Numbered from the stretch's first letter, positions 34,716 to 43,622 are shown. The stretch: DNA of 64,000 bases from Streptomyces radicis (GCF_003626575.1 NZ_RBDY01000021.1:1-64000), one strand, 5' to 3'. The notes: generated by a model not told the origin, from the letters alone. Made by a program: numbers and translations.

Positions 34716-35837
34716 ATGACCGACATGCTCGCCACGGAACGGCATGGGCTGTTGGTCAAGGAGCTGGAGGCGTCCGGTGTCCTGAAGATCACCGAGCTCG
34801 CCGCCCGGCTCGGGGTCTCCCGCGCCACGATCCGGCGGGACCTGATGGACCTGGAGGCCGCGGGGCTGGTGACCCGGGTCCGCGGTGGTGCCGTGCTGGC
34901 GGCCTCGGAGGCCGTCGAGAGGTCGGCCGGGGTGGCCGGGGTGGCGGGGGCGGCCACGGAGCCGACCGCGGGGACCGGCCCGCAGGTGCTGGGGCTGCTC
35001 GTTCCCGCGGCCACGCACTACTACCCGAGTGTGGTCGCGGGGGTGCGGGCGGTGGCCGCCACGCGCGGCGCGCGCGTCGTCATCAGCCTCACCGACTACG
35101 CCCAGACGCGCGACCTTGACGCGCTGGACGAGCTGAACGCGTCCAGCGCCACGGGGCTGTTGATCGCCTCGGCCGACGGCCACCACCCGCCGCGGGGCGC
35201 GCTCGACCGGCTGCGGGCCAGGGGGCTGCCGTTCGTCCTGCTGGAACGCCAGCCCGATGACGGCTTCGCGCCGAGCGAGTTCGTGGCGTCCGACCATCGG
35301 CAGGGCGCGTTCGCCGCCGTCCGGCACCTCGTGAACCTGGGGCACGACAAGGTGGGCCTCTTCACCAACGGCGGCCCCACCGCCCCGCTGATCCGCGAGG
35401 GATACGAGGCGGCCGTCCGCCTGCTGCCGCTCGCCCCCTCGTCCCCGGCCGTCGACAGCGGCAGCCCCGTCCTCGGCAGCACGAGGGCAGCGGCGACCTA
35501 TGACCGTTTTCTCGCGGAGTGCCGGGCCACCGGCACGCGGGCCGCGCTCGTGCACTCGGACCACGACGCCATCGAGCTGATGCGGCGCATGCGCGCCCAA
35601 GGGCTCGGCGTGCCGGACGACTTGGCGCTCGTCGCCTACGAGGACGAGATCGCGTCACTGGCCGATGTGCCGCTGACCGCGGTCGCGCCGTACAAGCGTG
35701 AGCTCGGCGAGGAGGCCGCCAGGCTGCTGCTCGACCGGCTCGCCTCCCCCGCGCCAGGGGCCGTCCCGGTCCGCCAGCTCTTCCTCCAGCCGCGCCTGGT
35801 CGTCCGCGCCTCCTGCGGGGCCGCCGACCGGCTCTGA
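34716..35837 (+). CDS. Transcriptional regulator with DeoR-type HTH and LacI-type sensor
   Basis: 373 residues. ATG 34716 follows GGAGG at 4-nt spacing. Residues 1-60 are a DeoR-like winged HTH (RHGLLVKELEASGVLKITELAARLGVSRATIRRDLMDLEAAGLVTRVRGGAVL), including the RRDL recognition helix and RxRGGA wing (residue run described here by segment). After an Ala/Gly linker comes a LacI/PBP-type sensor instead of the usual DeoR sugar-phosphate domain: LGLLVPAATHYYPSVVAGVR, FVLLERQPDDG, ASDHRQGAFAAVRHLVNLGHDKVGLFTN, LALVAYEDEIASLADVPLT. It is therefore expected to sense free sugars or oligosaccharides. A paralogue lies at 39517, and the transporter operon at 35848-39172 lies between them. Confidence 0.9.
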   Translation: MTDMLATERHGLLVKELEASGVLKITELAARLGVSRATIRRDLMDLEAAGLVTRVRGGAVLAASEAVERSAGVAGVAGAATEPTAGTGPQVLGLLVPAATHYYPSVVAGVRAVAATRGARVVISLTDYAQTRDLDALDELNASSATGLLIASADGHHPPRGALDRLRARGLPFVLLERQPDDGFAPSEFVASDHRQGAFAAVRHLVNLGHDKVGLFTNGGPTAPLIREGYEAAVRLLPLAPSSPAVDSGSPVLGSTRAAATYDRFLAECRATGTRAALVHSDHDAIELMRRMRAQGLGVPDDLALVAYEDEIASLADVPLTAVAPYKRELGEEAARLLLDRLASPAPGAVPVRQLFLQPRLVVRASCGAADRL

Positions 35838-35847
35838 GGCGGAGCGG

Positions 35848-35955
35848 TCAGCGGACGAGCCGGGCGTGGATGAGTCGCTGGGCGCGCAACTCGCCGAGCA
35901 CGAGGGCGGCATAGCGCGTCGCGCCGCCGACGCTCCGCCATCTGTCGTTCGTCAT
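35848..35955 (-). CDS. Small 35-residue protein coupled to the CUT1 permease
   Basis: ATG 35955 overlaps the permease stop as ATGA, the same coupling used throughout this operon, and the frame runs to a TGA 10 bp from the convergent regulator's stop. The peptide is basic (seven Arg), begins MTNDRWRSVGGATRYAALVL and ends in RLIHARLVR, with a mildly hydrophobic centre. I do not recognise it. It may be a genuine small protein of the transporter operon, or the remnant of a longer gene truncated by the convergent regulator. The exact coupling is the only evidence that it is translated. Confidence 0.45.
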   Translation of the reverse strand: MTNDRWRSVGGATRYAALVLGELRAQRLIHARLVR

Positions 35956-36887
35956 TTGATGCCACCTTCGGCGAGTCCGGCCCGCCACCAGCGCTGGAGC
36001 GGGATGAACAGGAGGATCAGGGGAAGGGTCGTCACCGCGGAGCCCACGACGACGAGGCGCGTGTAGTCGGGGTTCTGGCTGGTCGCCGAGTTCCAGGTGA
36101 ACAGGCCCTGCCCGAGGCTGAAGAGGTCGTTGTCCGTGATCATCACCATCGGCAGGAAGAAGTTGTTCCAGATGCCGATGAACTGGATGAGAAAGATCGT
36201 CAACGCTCCGGGCAGCATCATCCGCAGGCCGACCGAGAAGAACGTGCGGACCTCCCCCGCGCCGTCGATCCTCGCGGCTTCCAGGAGCTCGTCGGGTATC
36301 GCCCCTGACGAGTAGGCGCGCGCCAGGTAGACGCCGAACGGGTTCACCATGACGGGGATGAGGACCGACCACATGGTGTCCGTGAGCTGGAGGTTGGACA
36401 TCATCAGGTAGAGCGGGATGACGATGGCGGTGTGCGGGATGAGCACGCCCGCGATGACCAGCCCGTACCACTTCTCCTTGCCGCGGAAGGCGAACTTGTC
36501 GAAGGCGTAGCCCGCCGCGACGGACAGCAGGGTGGCGATGAGCGCGCCGCCTATCGCGTAGATCGCGGTGTTGAGCATCCAGCGCCCGAAGCGGCCGTCG
36601 TCCTGGGCGAACAGGTCGCGGACGTTGTCGAGGACGTGGAAGCCGGCGGAGGGCGAGAAGCCGTTGCCGCTGTAGAGCTCGGGCAGGGTCTTGGTGACGG
36701 CGAACAGCAGCCAGATCAGGGGGAGCAGGGTGTAGAGGGCGGCGATGCCGGTCAGGGATGTGACCGCCGAGCGCCGCAGCCACCACGGCACCGCGGAGCC
36801 TGACGTCGCGCGGCGGGGGGCGGAGCCGTTTCCGCCGGTGGCGTCGGGCCTTGGCACGGGGCGCTCGGTGTCGAGGAGGTCGGTCAT
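35952..36887 (-). CDS. CUT1 sugar ABC transporter permease (MalG-type)
   Basis: 311 residues; a cytosolic Pro-rich tail of about 35 residues, then six helices. EAA loop: LEAARIDGAGEVRTFFSVGLRMMLPGAL. It ends in the family-typical GLAEGGIK. ATG 36887 overlaps the upstream permease stop (ATGA). It is part of the operon binding protein (frameshifted), permease, permease, small ORF. The proposed cargo, by context with the PL26-like enzyme and paired regulators, is a rhamnogalacturonan-derived oligosaccharide. Confidence 0.92.
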   Translation of the reverse strand: MTDLLDTERPVPRPDATGGNGSAPRRATSGSAVPWWLRRSAVTSLTGIAALYTLLPLIWLLFAVTKTLPELYSGNGFSPSAGFHVLDNVRDLFAQDDGRFGRWMLNTAIYAIGGALIATLLSVAAGYAFDKFAFRGKEKWYGLVIAGVLIPHTAIVIPLYLMMSNLQLTDTMWSVLIPVMVNPFGVYLARAYSSGAIPDELLEAARIDGAGEVRTFFSVGLRMMLPGALTIFLIQFIGIWNNFFLPMVMITDNDLFSLGQGLFTWNSATSQNPDYTRLVVVGSAVTTLPLILLFIPLQRWWRAGLAEGGIK

Positions 36888-37801
36888 CGCAGCGCCCTTC
36901 TGTTGGCGAATCTGGTGACGAGGAAGGAGAGGACGCCCGCCAGCAGGGCGATCAGCACGGAGACCGTGGCCGCGTAGTGGTAGTCGTTGCTGTTGAACGC
37001 CGAGGAGTAGGCGAGCATGTTGGGCGTCCAGGTGGTGCTGATGGGGCTGTCACCCGAGGTGCGCAGGATCGTCGGCTCGGTGTAGAGCTGGAGCGCGCCG
37101 ATGATCGTGAACAGCGTGGCCACGAGCACGGTGGGGAGCACCTGGGGAAGCTTCACGCTGAGGGCGATGCGGAGTTCGCCCGCCCCGTCGATGCGGGCCG
37201 CGTCGATGATCGTGGGGGGCACGGCCTTGAGGGCGACGAAGATCAGCACGACGTTGAAGCCGAGGGCGCCCCAGACGGCGATGTTGACCAGTGAGAACAG
37301 GACGGCGCCGCCGTTGAGGAAGTCGATCTCCCAGCCCAGGGCTTCGAAGCCGTCGAGGACGGGGCTCAGGCCCGGGGTGTAGAGGTAGAGCCAGATGATG
37401 GCGGCGATCAGGCCTGGGACGATGTGTGGCAGGAAAAGCAGCGTCTGGAAGAAGCGCCTGCCGTAGGTCAGGGCGCTGTCGAGCAGCAGGGCGAGCGCGA
37501 TGGCCAGCGCGATCAGCAGCGGGACATACACCAGCCCGTAGAGCAGGACCCGGCCGACGCCGTCGAGGAACTCCGGGTCCGTCAGCGCGCGGGTGTAGTT
37601 GTCGAGCCGGGCGAAGGTGAGTCGGGGGCCGTCCCAGCCGATCCCGCTGAACTGTTCGCGGAAGAAGCTCAGGCCGAGGGCGTAGCAGAGCGGCACGATG
37701 TAGGTGAGGAGGAAGAGCAGGAGGAAGGGGCCGAGGAGGAGCAGGACACCGTTGCGACGCTGTCTGTTTCTCGCCGTCCCTGAAGACGTGATGGATGACA
37801 T
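36884..37801 (-). CDS. CUT1 sugar ABC transporter permease (MalF-type)
   Basis: 305 residues. ATG 37801 is chosen (AGGGA 8 nt upstream); an in-frame extension to 37978 runs back through the binding-protein gene. Six helices, with the EAA loop IIDAARIDGAGELRIALSVKLPQVL. It partners the permease at 35952. No ATPase gene is present, as in the other CUT1 operon of the window. Confidence 0.92.
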   Translation of the reverse strand: MSSITSSGTARNRQRRNGVLLLLGPFLLLFLLTYIVPLCYALGLSFFREQFSGIGWDGPRLTFARLDNYTRALTDPEFLDGVGRVLLYGLVYVPLLIALAIALALLLDSALTYGRRFFQTLLFLPHIVPGLIAAIIWLYLYTPGLSPVLDGFEALGWEIDFLNGGAVLFSLVNIAVWGALGFNVVLIFVALKAVPPTIIDAARIDGAGELRIALSVKLPQVLPTVLVATLFTIIGALQLYTEPTILRTSGDSPISTTWTPNMLAYSSAFNSNDYHYAATVSVLIALLAGVLSFLVTRFANRRALR

Positions 37802-37865
37802 GGCGTTCCCTGGGGTTCGTGCGGTGAAGGCCTGGTGGCGCGGCCGGGGGCGGCGAGCCGATCGC

Positions 37866-39172
37866 TCAGTCGTCGACGTCGAACCCGCGGATCCGCAGTT
37901 GGTCGACGGTGCCCCCCTGCCAGCGGTGCAGGACGGACTCCAGGCCGCCCTCCTGTCCGACGGAGGCGGACATCTCATCCGTGAGTCGGGCGAATCCCTC
38001 GGTCATGTCCGGCCCCCACTCCCAGTTCGGCGGAACGGTCTCGGCGGCGGCGAGCGCGACCGCGGGCAGGTCCATGCCCTCGACATAGGGGTTGGCCTCC
38101 GCGACCTCGGTCTGCCAGACGTCGAAGAGCTCGCCGTTGGCCGGCATGCCGGTGCTGACGGGCGCGGCGGCGGCGACCGCGTCGGGTGAGGTGGCGACCC
38201 AACGGGCGAACTCCATGGCGGCGTCCGGGTGTTCGGCGCCCTCGGGGATCGCGAGCGTCGAGCCGCCGTAGTTGCCCGCGGCGGCGTCGCCGTCCCAGGA
38301 CGGCAGCGGGGCGATCCCCCAGCTGCCCGCGAGCTCGGGCACGAACCGGGAGAGATTGCCCATCATCCAGGGCGCGGCGATCATCGCGAGCGAACGGCCC
38401 TGCTGGAGGTCGGCGATGTGCTTCTCGGCGAACACCGGCTCCACGTTCACCAGCCCCTCGGTGATGACCTCGTCCCAGTACCGCGCCATCGCGATGCTCG
38501 CCTCGTCGGTGCTGTTCACCGCCCAGGCGCCGCTCGACGTGTCGAACCAGTCGGCCCCGGCCTGCCAGGCCAGACCGGCTATCAGCCGGCGTCGGTGTTG
38601 CCCAGGGTCGCGAGCACGGAGTCGGGGTCATCGGCGCGCACGCGCTCGGCGGCCTCGCGGAAGTCCTCCCAGGTCGTGGGGGGTTCGAGGCCGAGTTCCC
38701 GGAAGATGTCGGCGCGGTAGAGGAACACCTGGGGCGCCATGTCCTTGGGCACGGCGTAGACCTCATCGCCGAGCGCCACTTGGTTCCAGGCCCACTCCGG
38801 GTAGCCGCCGCTGAGGTCCTCGACGCCGTAGGAGGTGATGGGCTGGATGACCTGGTGCGTCACGAAGGCGGGCACCTGCGGGTACTCGACGTTCACCACG
38901 TCGGGGGCCTTGCCCGCGCGCACGGCGTTGTAGATCTTCGAGTACCCGCCGCCGGTGCCCGCGGGGATCTGCTCGAAGACGACCTGGACGTCGTCGTGTG
39001 TGGCGTTGAAACGGTCGGCGATCTCCTGGGATCCCGAGGTCCACGACCAGAAGGTGATGCTCGTCACCTGGCCGTCGGCTCCCGATCCGGTGATGCCACA
39101 CGAGGTCAGCAGCGCGGCTGCCGCTCCGAAGGCCAGCAGCCCTCGAACGATTCGGCTTCTTCGATGAAACAC
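37866..39172 (-). pseudogene. CUT1 sugar-binding lipoprotein, interrupted by a frameshift
   Basis: The N-terminal 196 residues (39172 to 38582) contain a signal with lipobox ALLTSCGI, ITFWSWTSGSQEIADRFNATH, APDVVNVEYPQVPAFV and TWEDFREAAERV, and stop at TGA 38582-38584. The homologous continuation is in another frame: LIAGLAWQAGADWFD, then NSTDEASIAMARYWDEVITE and onward to 37866 (start-like GTG at 38519 is internal). Reading one extra C at about 38584-38588 (GCCGGC to GCCGGCC) restores a single 435-residue family 1 solute-binding protein. This is therefore either a one-base deletion inactivating the transporter or a sequencing error. No -1 slippery heptamer is present, so programmed frameshifting is unlikely. 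Confidence 0.85.
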
Positions 39173-39201
39173 GACGGCTCCTTGTCTGGCGTGCGCTACG
39201 T

Positions 39202-39234
39202 CACCTTGACTTAGGAGTGTGCGGCAGTCAATAC
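39202..39234 (-). promoter_or_regulatory. Promoter of the CUT1 operon, twin of the PL26-like gene promoter
   Basis: On the minus strand: -35 TTGACT (39231-39226), 17-bp spacer, -10 CAAGGT (39208-39203). The plus-strand pattern CACCTTGAC-N15-AGTCAATA is repeated exactly at 43478-43509. The inverted TTGAC/GTCAA arrangement could equally be an operator of the paired regulators. Confidence 0.55.
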
Positions 39235-39516
39235 AACTACACGCTTTAATTCATGATCAGTCGTCGTTCGTCAGAACGCTTCTAGGATCATCAACGAGGA
39301 CACACCCTCGCGTGCGCGCCGTCGAGGCGGTGCAGGGGTGGGGACGGCGCATGGACCGCTGATGAGAGGCACGGAGGGCCGCGGGGCGGGCCGCGGGGCG
39401 GCCGGAGGGCACAAGGGCGACCTTCGTTCCAGCAATCCATGGAACCCATCGGTCGTCAGTCATGAGACGCAAACTGAGCTTACGATGCAACGTGATTGCC
39501 CAGGAGGGGTGCACGG

Positions 39517-40629
39517 ATGAGTGAGATGTTGGTCGCGCAGCGCCACGAGCTGCTCCTCCGGGAGCTCCGCGCCACGGGAGTCGTGCGCATCGCCGACCTG
39601 GCCGCCCGTTTCGGAGTGTCAGGGGAGACGATCCGGCGGGACCTCACGGAGCTGGCCGCCGCCGGGCACGTGACCAAGGTCAGGGGCGGAGCGATCCTGG
39701 CGACGCCCACGGCCCCGACCGGCACCCCGACCGACCCCGGCGCCGCGACCGCCGCCCGGCCCCCGGCCACCGCGCACACGTTGGGGCTGCTCGTGCCCTC
39801 CGCGACCTACTACTACCCCCAGGTCGTCGAAGGCGTGCGGGCCGTCGCCGCACGGCGCGACGCCCGCGTGGTCATCGGCCTGACGGACTACGCGCAGCCC
39901 CGCGATCTCCAGCAGATCGACGAGCTGCGCGCCTCGGGGGCCACCGGGCTCCTGGTCGCCTCGACCGGCGGCCACTACCTGCCGAGCGAGACGCTCGCCC
40001 GGCTGCGGGCGGGTGACGTCCCCTTCGTGCTGCTGGAGCGGCAGCCCGCGAACCCCTACGAGGCCTGCGAGTACGTCGCGTCGGACCACCGGCAGGGCGC
40101 GTACGGGGCGGCGGCCCACCTCAAGGGTCTCGGCCATGCCCGAGTCGCCCTCTACACCAACGGCAGCCCGACGGCGCCGCTGATCCGTGAGGGGTATGGC
40201 GCGGCGGTGGACCAGCTCGGGCTCGACCCGTCGGCCCCGATCGTGGACGGCGGCCGCCCCACGCTCGGTCACCAGGAGGCGGCTCGCCAGTACGAGGCGT
40301 TCATCGACGCCTGCCTCGCCAGCGGCACGCGCGCCGCGCTGATCCACTCCGACCACGACGCCATCCAGCTGATGCAGCGGCTGCGGGCCCGTGGCCTGCG
40401 CACGCCCGACGACCTGGCGTTGATCGCCTACGACAACGAGATCGCCGCGCTCGCCGAGGTGCCGCTCACCGCCGTGGCGCCGCCGAAGTACGAGATCGGC
40501 GAGCAGGCGGCCCTGCTGATGCTCGACCGCCTCGACGCCACCGAGTCGATGGCCACGCGTCAGATCTACCTCCAGCCCCGCCTGATCGTCCGCCAGTCCT
40601 GCGGCGCCAGCGCGGCGGCCGGGGCCTGA
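39517..40629 (+). CDS. Transcriptional regulator with DeoR-type HTH and LacI-type sensor (paralogue)
   Basis: 370 residues; ATG 39517 has AGGAGG 9 nt upstream. Same architecture as the gene at 34716: a DeoR HTH (LLRELRATGVVRIADLAARFGVSGETIRRDLTELAAAG region), an Ala/Pro/Thr linker, then a PBP-type sensor (HTLGLLVPSATYYYPQVVEGVR, FVLLERQPANPYEACE, SDHRQGAYGAAAHLKGLGHARVALYTN, LALIAYDNEIAALAEVPLT). By eye most sensor segments align without gaps to the paralogue, so the two arose by duplication. It is divergent from the transporter operon over 344 bp and convergent with the PL26-like gene. TCATGA-centred strings near 39252 and 39460 and at 43498 may be binding sites, but this is weak. Confidence 0.9.
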   Translation: MSEMLVAQRHELLLRELRATGVVRIADLAARFGVSGETIRRDLTELAAAGHVTKVRGGAILATPTAPTGTPTDPGAATAARPPATAHTLGLLVPSATYYYPQVVEGVRAVAARRDARVVIGLTDYAQPRDLQQIDELRASGATGLLVASTGGHYLPSETLARLRAGDVPFVLLERQPANPYEACEYVASDHRQGAYGAAAHLKGLGHARVALYTNGSPTAPLIREGYGAAVDQLGLDPSAPIVDGGRPTLGHQEAARQYEAFIDACLASGTRAALIHSDHDAIQLMQRLRARGLRTPDDLALIAYDNEIAALAEVPLTAVAPPKYEIGEQAALLMLDRLDATESMATRQIYLQPRLIVRQSCGASAAAGA

Positions 40630-40678
40630 GCCACGGCGGGAATCACCGCGTGGCGCCGCTTCGCACGACCACGCCGCG

Positions 40679-43408
40679 TCAGATGTGGTCGCCGACGAGG
40701 GCGAGGCACTGGACGACGGCGAGGCCGTACTGGGCGCTCGCGTTGGTGCTGAGGCTGGCCTCGTCGACGGGGTTGAGCACGGCGGGGCCCTCGACGCGTT
40801 CGGCGGTGAAGTCGTGGTCCTCGGGGTAGCCCGCGTGGCCGGTGCGCAGCTCCTGCCAGGCGCGTGCCGCGAGGGCGTCGTCCTCGAGCCGCACGGCCGC
40901 GTAGGCGGTGGCGCGTGAGTAGGCCTGGCGGAGGTTGAGGCTGCCCCAGGAGGAGCCGGTCTCCTCGCGCTGCTCGGCGGCGGTGGAGTTGTACAGGCGG
41001 CAGAACCTGATCCACTGGGCGTGGACCTGCTCGTCGTCGATCAGGTCGAGCAGCTCGGTCATCAGCTCCATGAGCCCGAACACCGAGCTGAGGCTGCCGA
41101 TGCTGACGCTCGGCTCGGACGGGCCCGTGAAGCGGCCGTCCTCGAGGTTGTAGGTGACATTGCCGCCCTGGGCCCACGCGTTGGGCAACGCGGCCAGGGT
41201 GGTGGCGCCGTTGATCAGCTTGGTGTGGGCGATCTCGTCGCCGCCTCGCTCCCACTCCGTCAGCCAGGCCAGGGCCAGCGAGCCCCAGTCGGTGGACTTG
41301 CCGACGGGCAGGGCCGCGGGGTCGGGGTCGAACGGCTCCTCGGCGTACTTGCGCCCCGGGTCGAGCACCAGGAACGTCCGGTCCGCGTCGACCAGTTCGT
41401 GCAGCACGTCGCCGACCCGCTCGTCGGCGGTGAGGAAGTAGTAGAAGCGCCGGTATCCCGCGTTGCTGATCCGCACCTGCTTGGCGCTGTCGGCCCAGTG
41501 CATGACGCCGTGCCGGGTGCCGAGGCCCTTCCACTCGCCCAGGTGGTACATGTCGACCTCGCCGGTGTGCCGGGTCATCGCCTCGGCCAGCCGGAACGCG
41601 TCGGCCTCGCCGGTGCGCAGATAGTGGTACCAGAGCCACAGGTCGGTGGACAGCTCGGAGTTGTCCCACGCGTAGCCGCCGATGTCGTAGCGCCAGGCGT
41701 GGCGGTCGCCGTCATAGCTGTGCATGACATCGCCGTAGTCCCAGAAGCCGTACCAGTGGCGCTGGTCGACCGAATCGACGTAGTAGCGGTGCATGAGGGC
41801 GAGGTTGTCCTCCAGCTCCTCCCTCTCGGCGCTCGAACGGTCCACCGGGGACCAGGAGCCGAACACCCCGGCCGCGTGGTTGTGTTCGACACCGCTGGCC
41901 AGCAGGGGTGGGGTGGCGTTGGCGTCGGCGAGCGCGGAGAAACGTTCGGCCGAGGGCGTTGCCTCGAGCGCCCAGAACGTCAACTCGGTGGTGCGGGCGA
42001 CGCCGTAGGGGGTGCCGAACCCCGGCTCGTAGTCCTCGTAGGTGATCTCAAGGCCCTCCAGCTGCTCCTCATAGGTGTCCTGGCCCAGCCCGTCGTGGTA
42101 GAAGCGCAGGTCCATCGCGTTCGCGCGCGGGGACCACATCCACACCGTGGCCTGCGCGGTGTCGGTGGCCGCGCCGGTGATCTCCAGCTCGGTGGGGTGC
42201 AGCTGCCAGAAGTTCCGCATGCCGAACGCCAACCCACCCGTCGGCGAGCCCACATACGCCAGGCCCCTGGCCCGTCGGCCACCGTCCGCCCGGATCCAGG
42301 AGTGGCCGCGCCCGGTGCGCTTGTGGATCTCGAAGCCGTTCGCGGTGAGCTGGCGCAGGCTGTGGTCGCCGAACGCCGGGATGTACGGGAGCCGCGTGGT
42401 GACGCGCTGGTCCCACGTGGCCGGGTCGGGCGTGGCCCGGCCCGCGACCTGGGCCTGTCTGACCGCCTCACCCGGGTCACGCCGCAGGCCCGTGATGCCG
42501 CGCACCGCCTCCGCGAGCACCCCCTCGCCCTGCCCGGCGAACCGCACGTGCCGGTCGTGCGGCTCCCCGCGCATCGGCACGTCGAACCGCACCCCGAGGC
42601 CGTTGACGAAGTCCCGCTCCGGATCGCCGTCGTAGACGAACGTGTGCACCACGCGGATCGCGTCCGACCCCGCGTAGAGGTAGAACCTGACGGTGAACGG
42701 CAGCCACGCGCGCCGGCCCTTGCGGTGCTTGCCCTCGACCTTGACGACGGCGCGCACCGGGCCCTCCTGCTCGAGCGTCACCTCGTCCACGACCCCGGTG
42801 AAGGACTCGCTCCTGATCACCTCGGCCCGCTCCGTGCCCGGCTTGTCCTGCCGCGAGGCGACCAGGCGGCCGTTCTCGGCGATGACCGTCTCACCACGCT
42901 TGACGGACTCCACGAGATGCTCGCCGTCGCGCCGGAACGTCACGGTGATCACGCCGGTGTCCACGGTCACCCGCCGACCGCTCGTACCGACCGTCAGGGG
43001 CGCCTCGGACCGCGCGGCCTCGCCGGGTTCGAGCCGGTAGGTCTCGGCGCGCGGGTCGGCGCCGCTGACCGCGTGGGCCGTCCACTTCACCGAGCCGTCC
43101 GGCCACCACCCGATGGGCCACGACTGCACGGGCACGGCCTCCCCCGCATCGCTGACCAGCGAGAACTCCTGCTCCGGCGCGAACGCCCCGCGCGGCCACG
43201 GCACCCCCCAGGTCGTCCCCGCGGCCAGCTCGGCCGGGACCCCGCCCTCCAACCACCGCACGGTGACCGGGTCATGGCCGCTGAGATCGGCGGCCCGCGC
43301 TGTCCGGCGCTCCTGTGGCGCGGCCGCCGCCGGGTGGGACGTGAGCAGAGCGGTGGCCCCGGCGGCCGCCGCCGAGGCCAGGACGTGACGTCGACTGATG
43401 TGAACCAC
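40679..43408 (-). CDS. Secreted YetA/PcRGLX-type protein, candidate exo-rhamnogalacturonan lyase (PL26-like)
   Basis: 909 residues from GTG 43408, chosen because AAGGAG sits 9 nt upstream; a TTG at 43417 directly abuts that site. Tat signal HISRRHVLASAAAAGATALL. The N-terminal RIFT-like domain starts VTVRWLEGGVPAELAAGTTWGVPWP-type segments (residues about 50-75). The middle is an alpha/alpha toroid rich in aromatic motifs (YGFWDYGDVMHSYD, WRYDIGGYAWDNSELSTDLWLWYHYL, MTRHTGEVDMYHLGEW, GTRHGVMHWADS). A C-terminal beta-sandwich with a short tail follows. This layout matches the exo-rhamnogalacturonan lyase group (fungal PcRGLX, bacterial YetA), which removes unsaturated rhamnogalacturonan units. 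The family call is from recalled architecture, not a search. Promoter similarity links it to the CUT1 operon at 35.8-39.2 kb. Confidence 0.68.
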   Translation of the reverse strand: MVHISRRHVLASAAAAGATALLTSHPAAAAPQERRTARAADLSGHDPVTVRWLEGGVPAELAAGTTWGVPWPRGAFAPEQEFSLVSDAGEAVPVQSWPIGWWPDGSVKWTAHAVSGADPRAETYRLEPGEAARSEAPLTVGTSGRRVTVDTGVITVTFRRDGEHLVESVKRGETVIAENGRLVASRQDKPGTERAEVIRSESFTGVVDEVTLEQEGPVRAVVKVEGKHRKGRRAWLPFTVRFYLYAGSDAIRVVHTFVYDGDPERDFVNGLGVRFDVPMRGEPHDRHVRFAGQGEGVLAEAVRGITGLRRDPGEAVRQAQVAGRATPDPATWDQRVTTRLPYIPAFGDHSLRQLTANGFEIHKRTGRGHSWIRADGGRRARGLAYVGSPTGGLAFGMRNFWQLHPTELEITGAATDTAQATVWMWSPRANAMDLRFYHDGLGQDTYEEQLEGLEITYEDYEPGFGTPYGVARTTELTFWALEATPSAERFSALADANATPPLLASGVEHNHAAGVFGSWSPVDRSSAEREELEDNLALMHRYYVDSVDQRHWYGFWDYGDVMHSYDGDRHAWRYDIGGYAWDNSELSTDLWLWYHYLRTGEADAFRLAEAMTRHTGEVDMYHLGEWKGLGTRHGVMHWADSAKQVRISNAGYRRFYYFLTADERVGDVLHELVDADRTFLVLDPGRKYAEEPFDPDPAALPVGKSTDWGSLALAWLTEWERGGDEIAHTKLINGATTLAALPNAWAQGGNVTYNLEDGRFTGPSEPSVSIGSLSSVFGLMELMTELLDLIDDEQVHAQWIRFCRLYNSTAAEQREETGSSWGSLNLRQAYSRATAYAAVRLEDDALAARAWQELRTGHAGYPEDHDFTAERVEGPAVLNPVDEASLSTNASAQYGLAVVQCLALVGDHI

Positions 43409-43477
43409 GTTGTTCAACTCCTTGCATGCCGAACTGGCGAACGTGCTTGGACGAAGGGAATCCGATCAGGCCGTCCG

Positions 43478-43510
43478 CACCTTGACGCAACTTTCCTCAT
43501 GAGTCAATAA
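43478..43510 (-). promoter_or_regulatory. Promoter of the PL26-like gene, twin of the CUT1 operon promoter
   Basis: Minus strand: -35 TTGACT (43507-43502), 17-bp spacer, -10 CAAGGT (43484-43479). The CACCTTGAC-N15-AGTCAATA pattern is shared with 39202-39233, while the 15-bp inner sequence differs. Confidence 0.55.
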
Positions 43511-43586
43511 GATTCACCGATACACTTCATAACTCTGCATAAACGACGATGCTCTCCCGCACGCGCACCGTGAGCGATGTGCCTCA

Positions 43587-43622
43587 AACCACGGTGCGGA
43601 ACGCTTGTACCGTCACGTGGTT
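43587..43622. promoter_or_regulatory. Inverted repeat upstream of IclR, operator candidate
   Basis: Arms AACCACGGTGCGG (43587-43599) and CCGTCACGTGGTT (43610-43622) are complementary at 10 of 13 positions with a 10-bp spacer. It sits 76 bp before the IclR start, a plausible autoregulatory site. Confidence 0.45.

Noticed and set aside
38575..38595. Programmed ribosomal frameshift in the binding-protein gene
   Set aside because: No slippery heptamer or downstream pseudoknot is visible; a deletion or sequencing error is simpler.
43409..43417. TTG start for the PL26-like gene
   Set aside because: It abuts the AAGGAG sequence with almost no spacing; GTG 43408 is 9 nt away.
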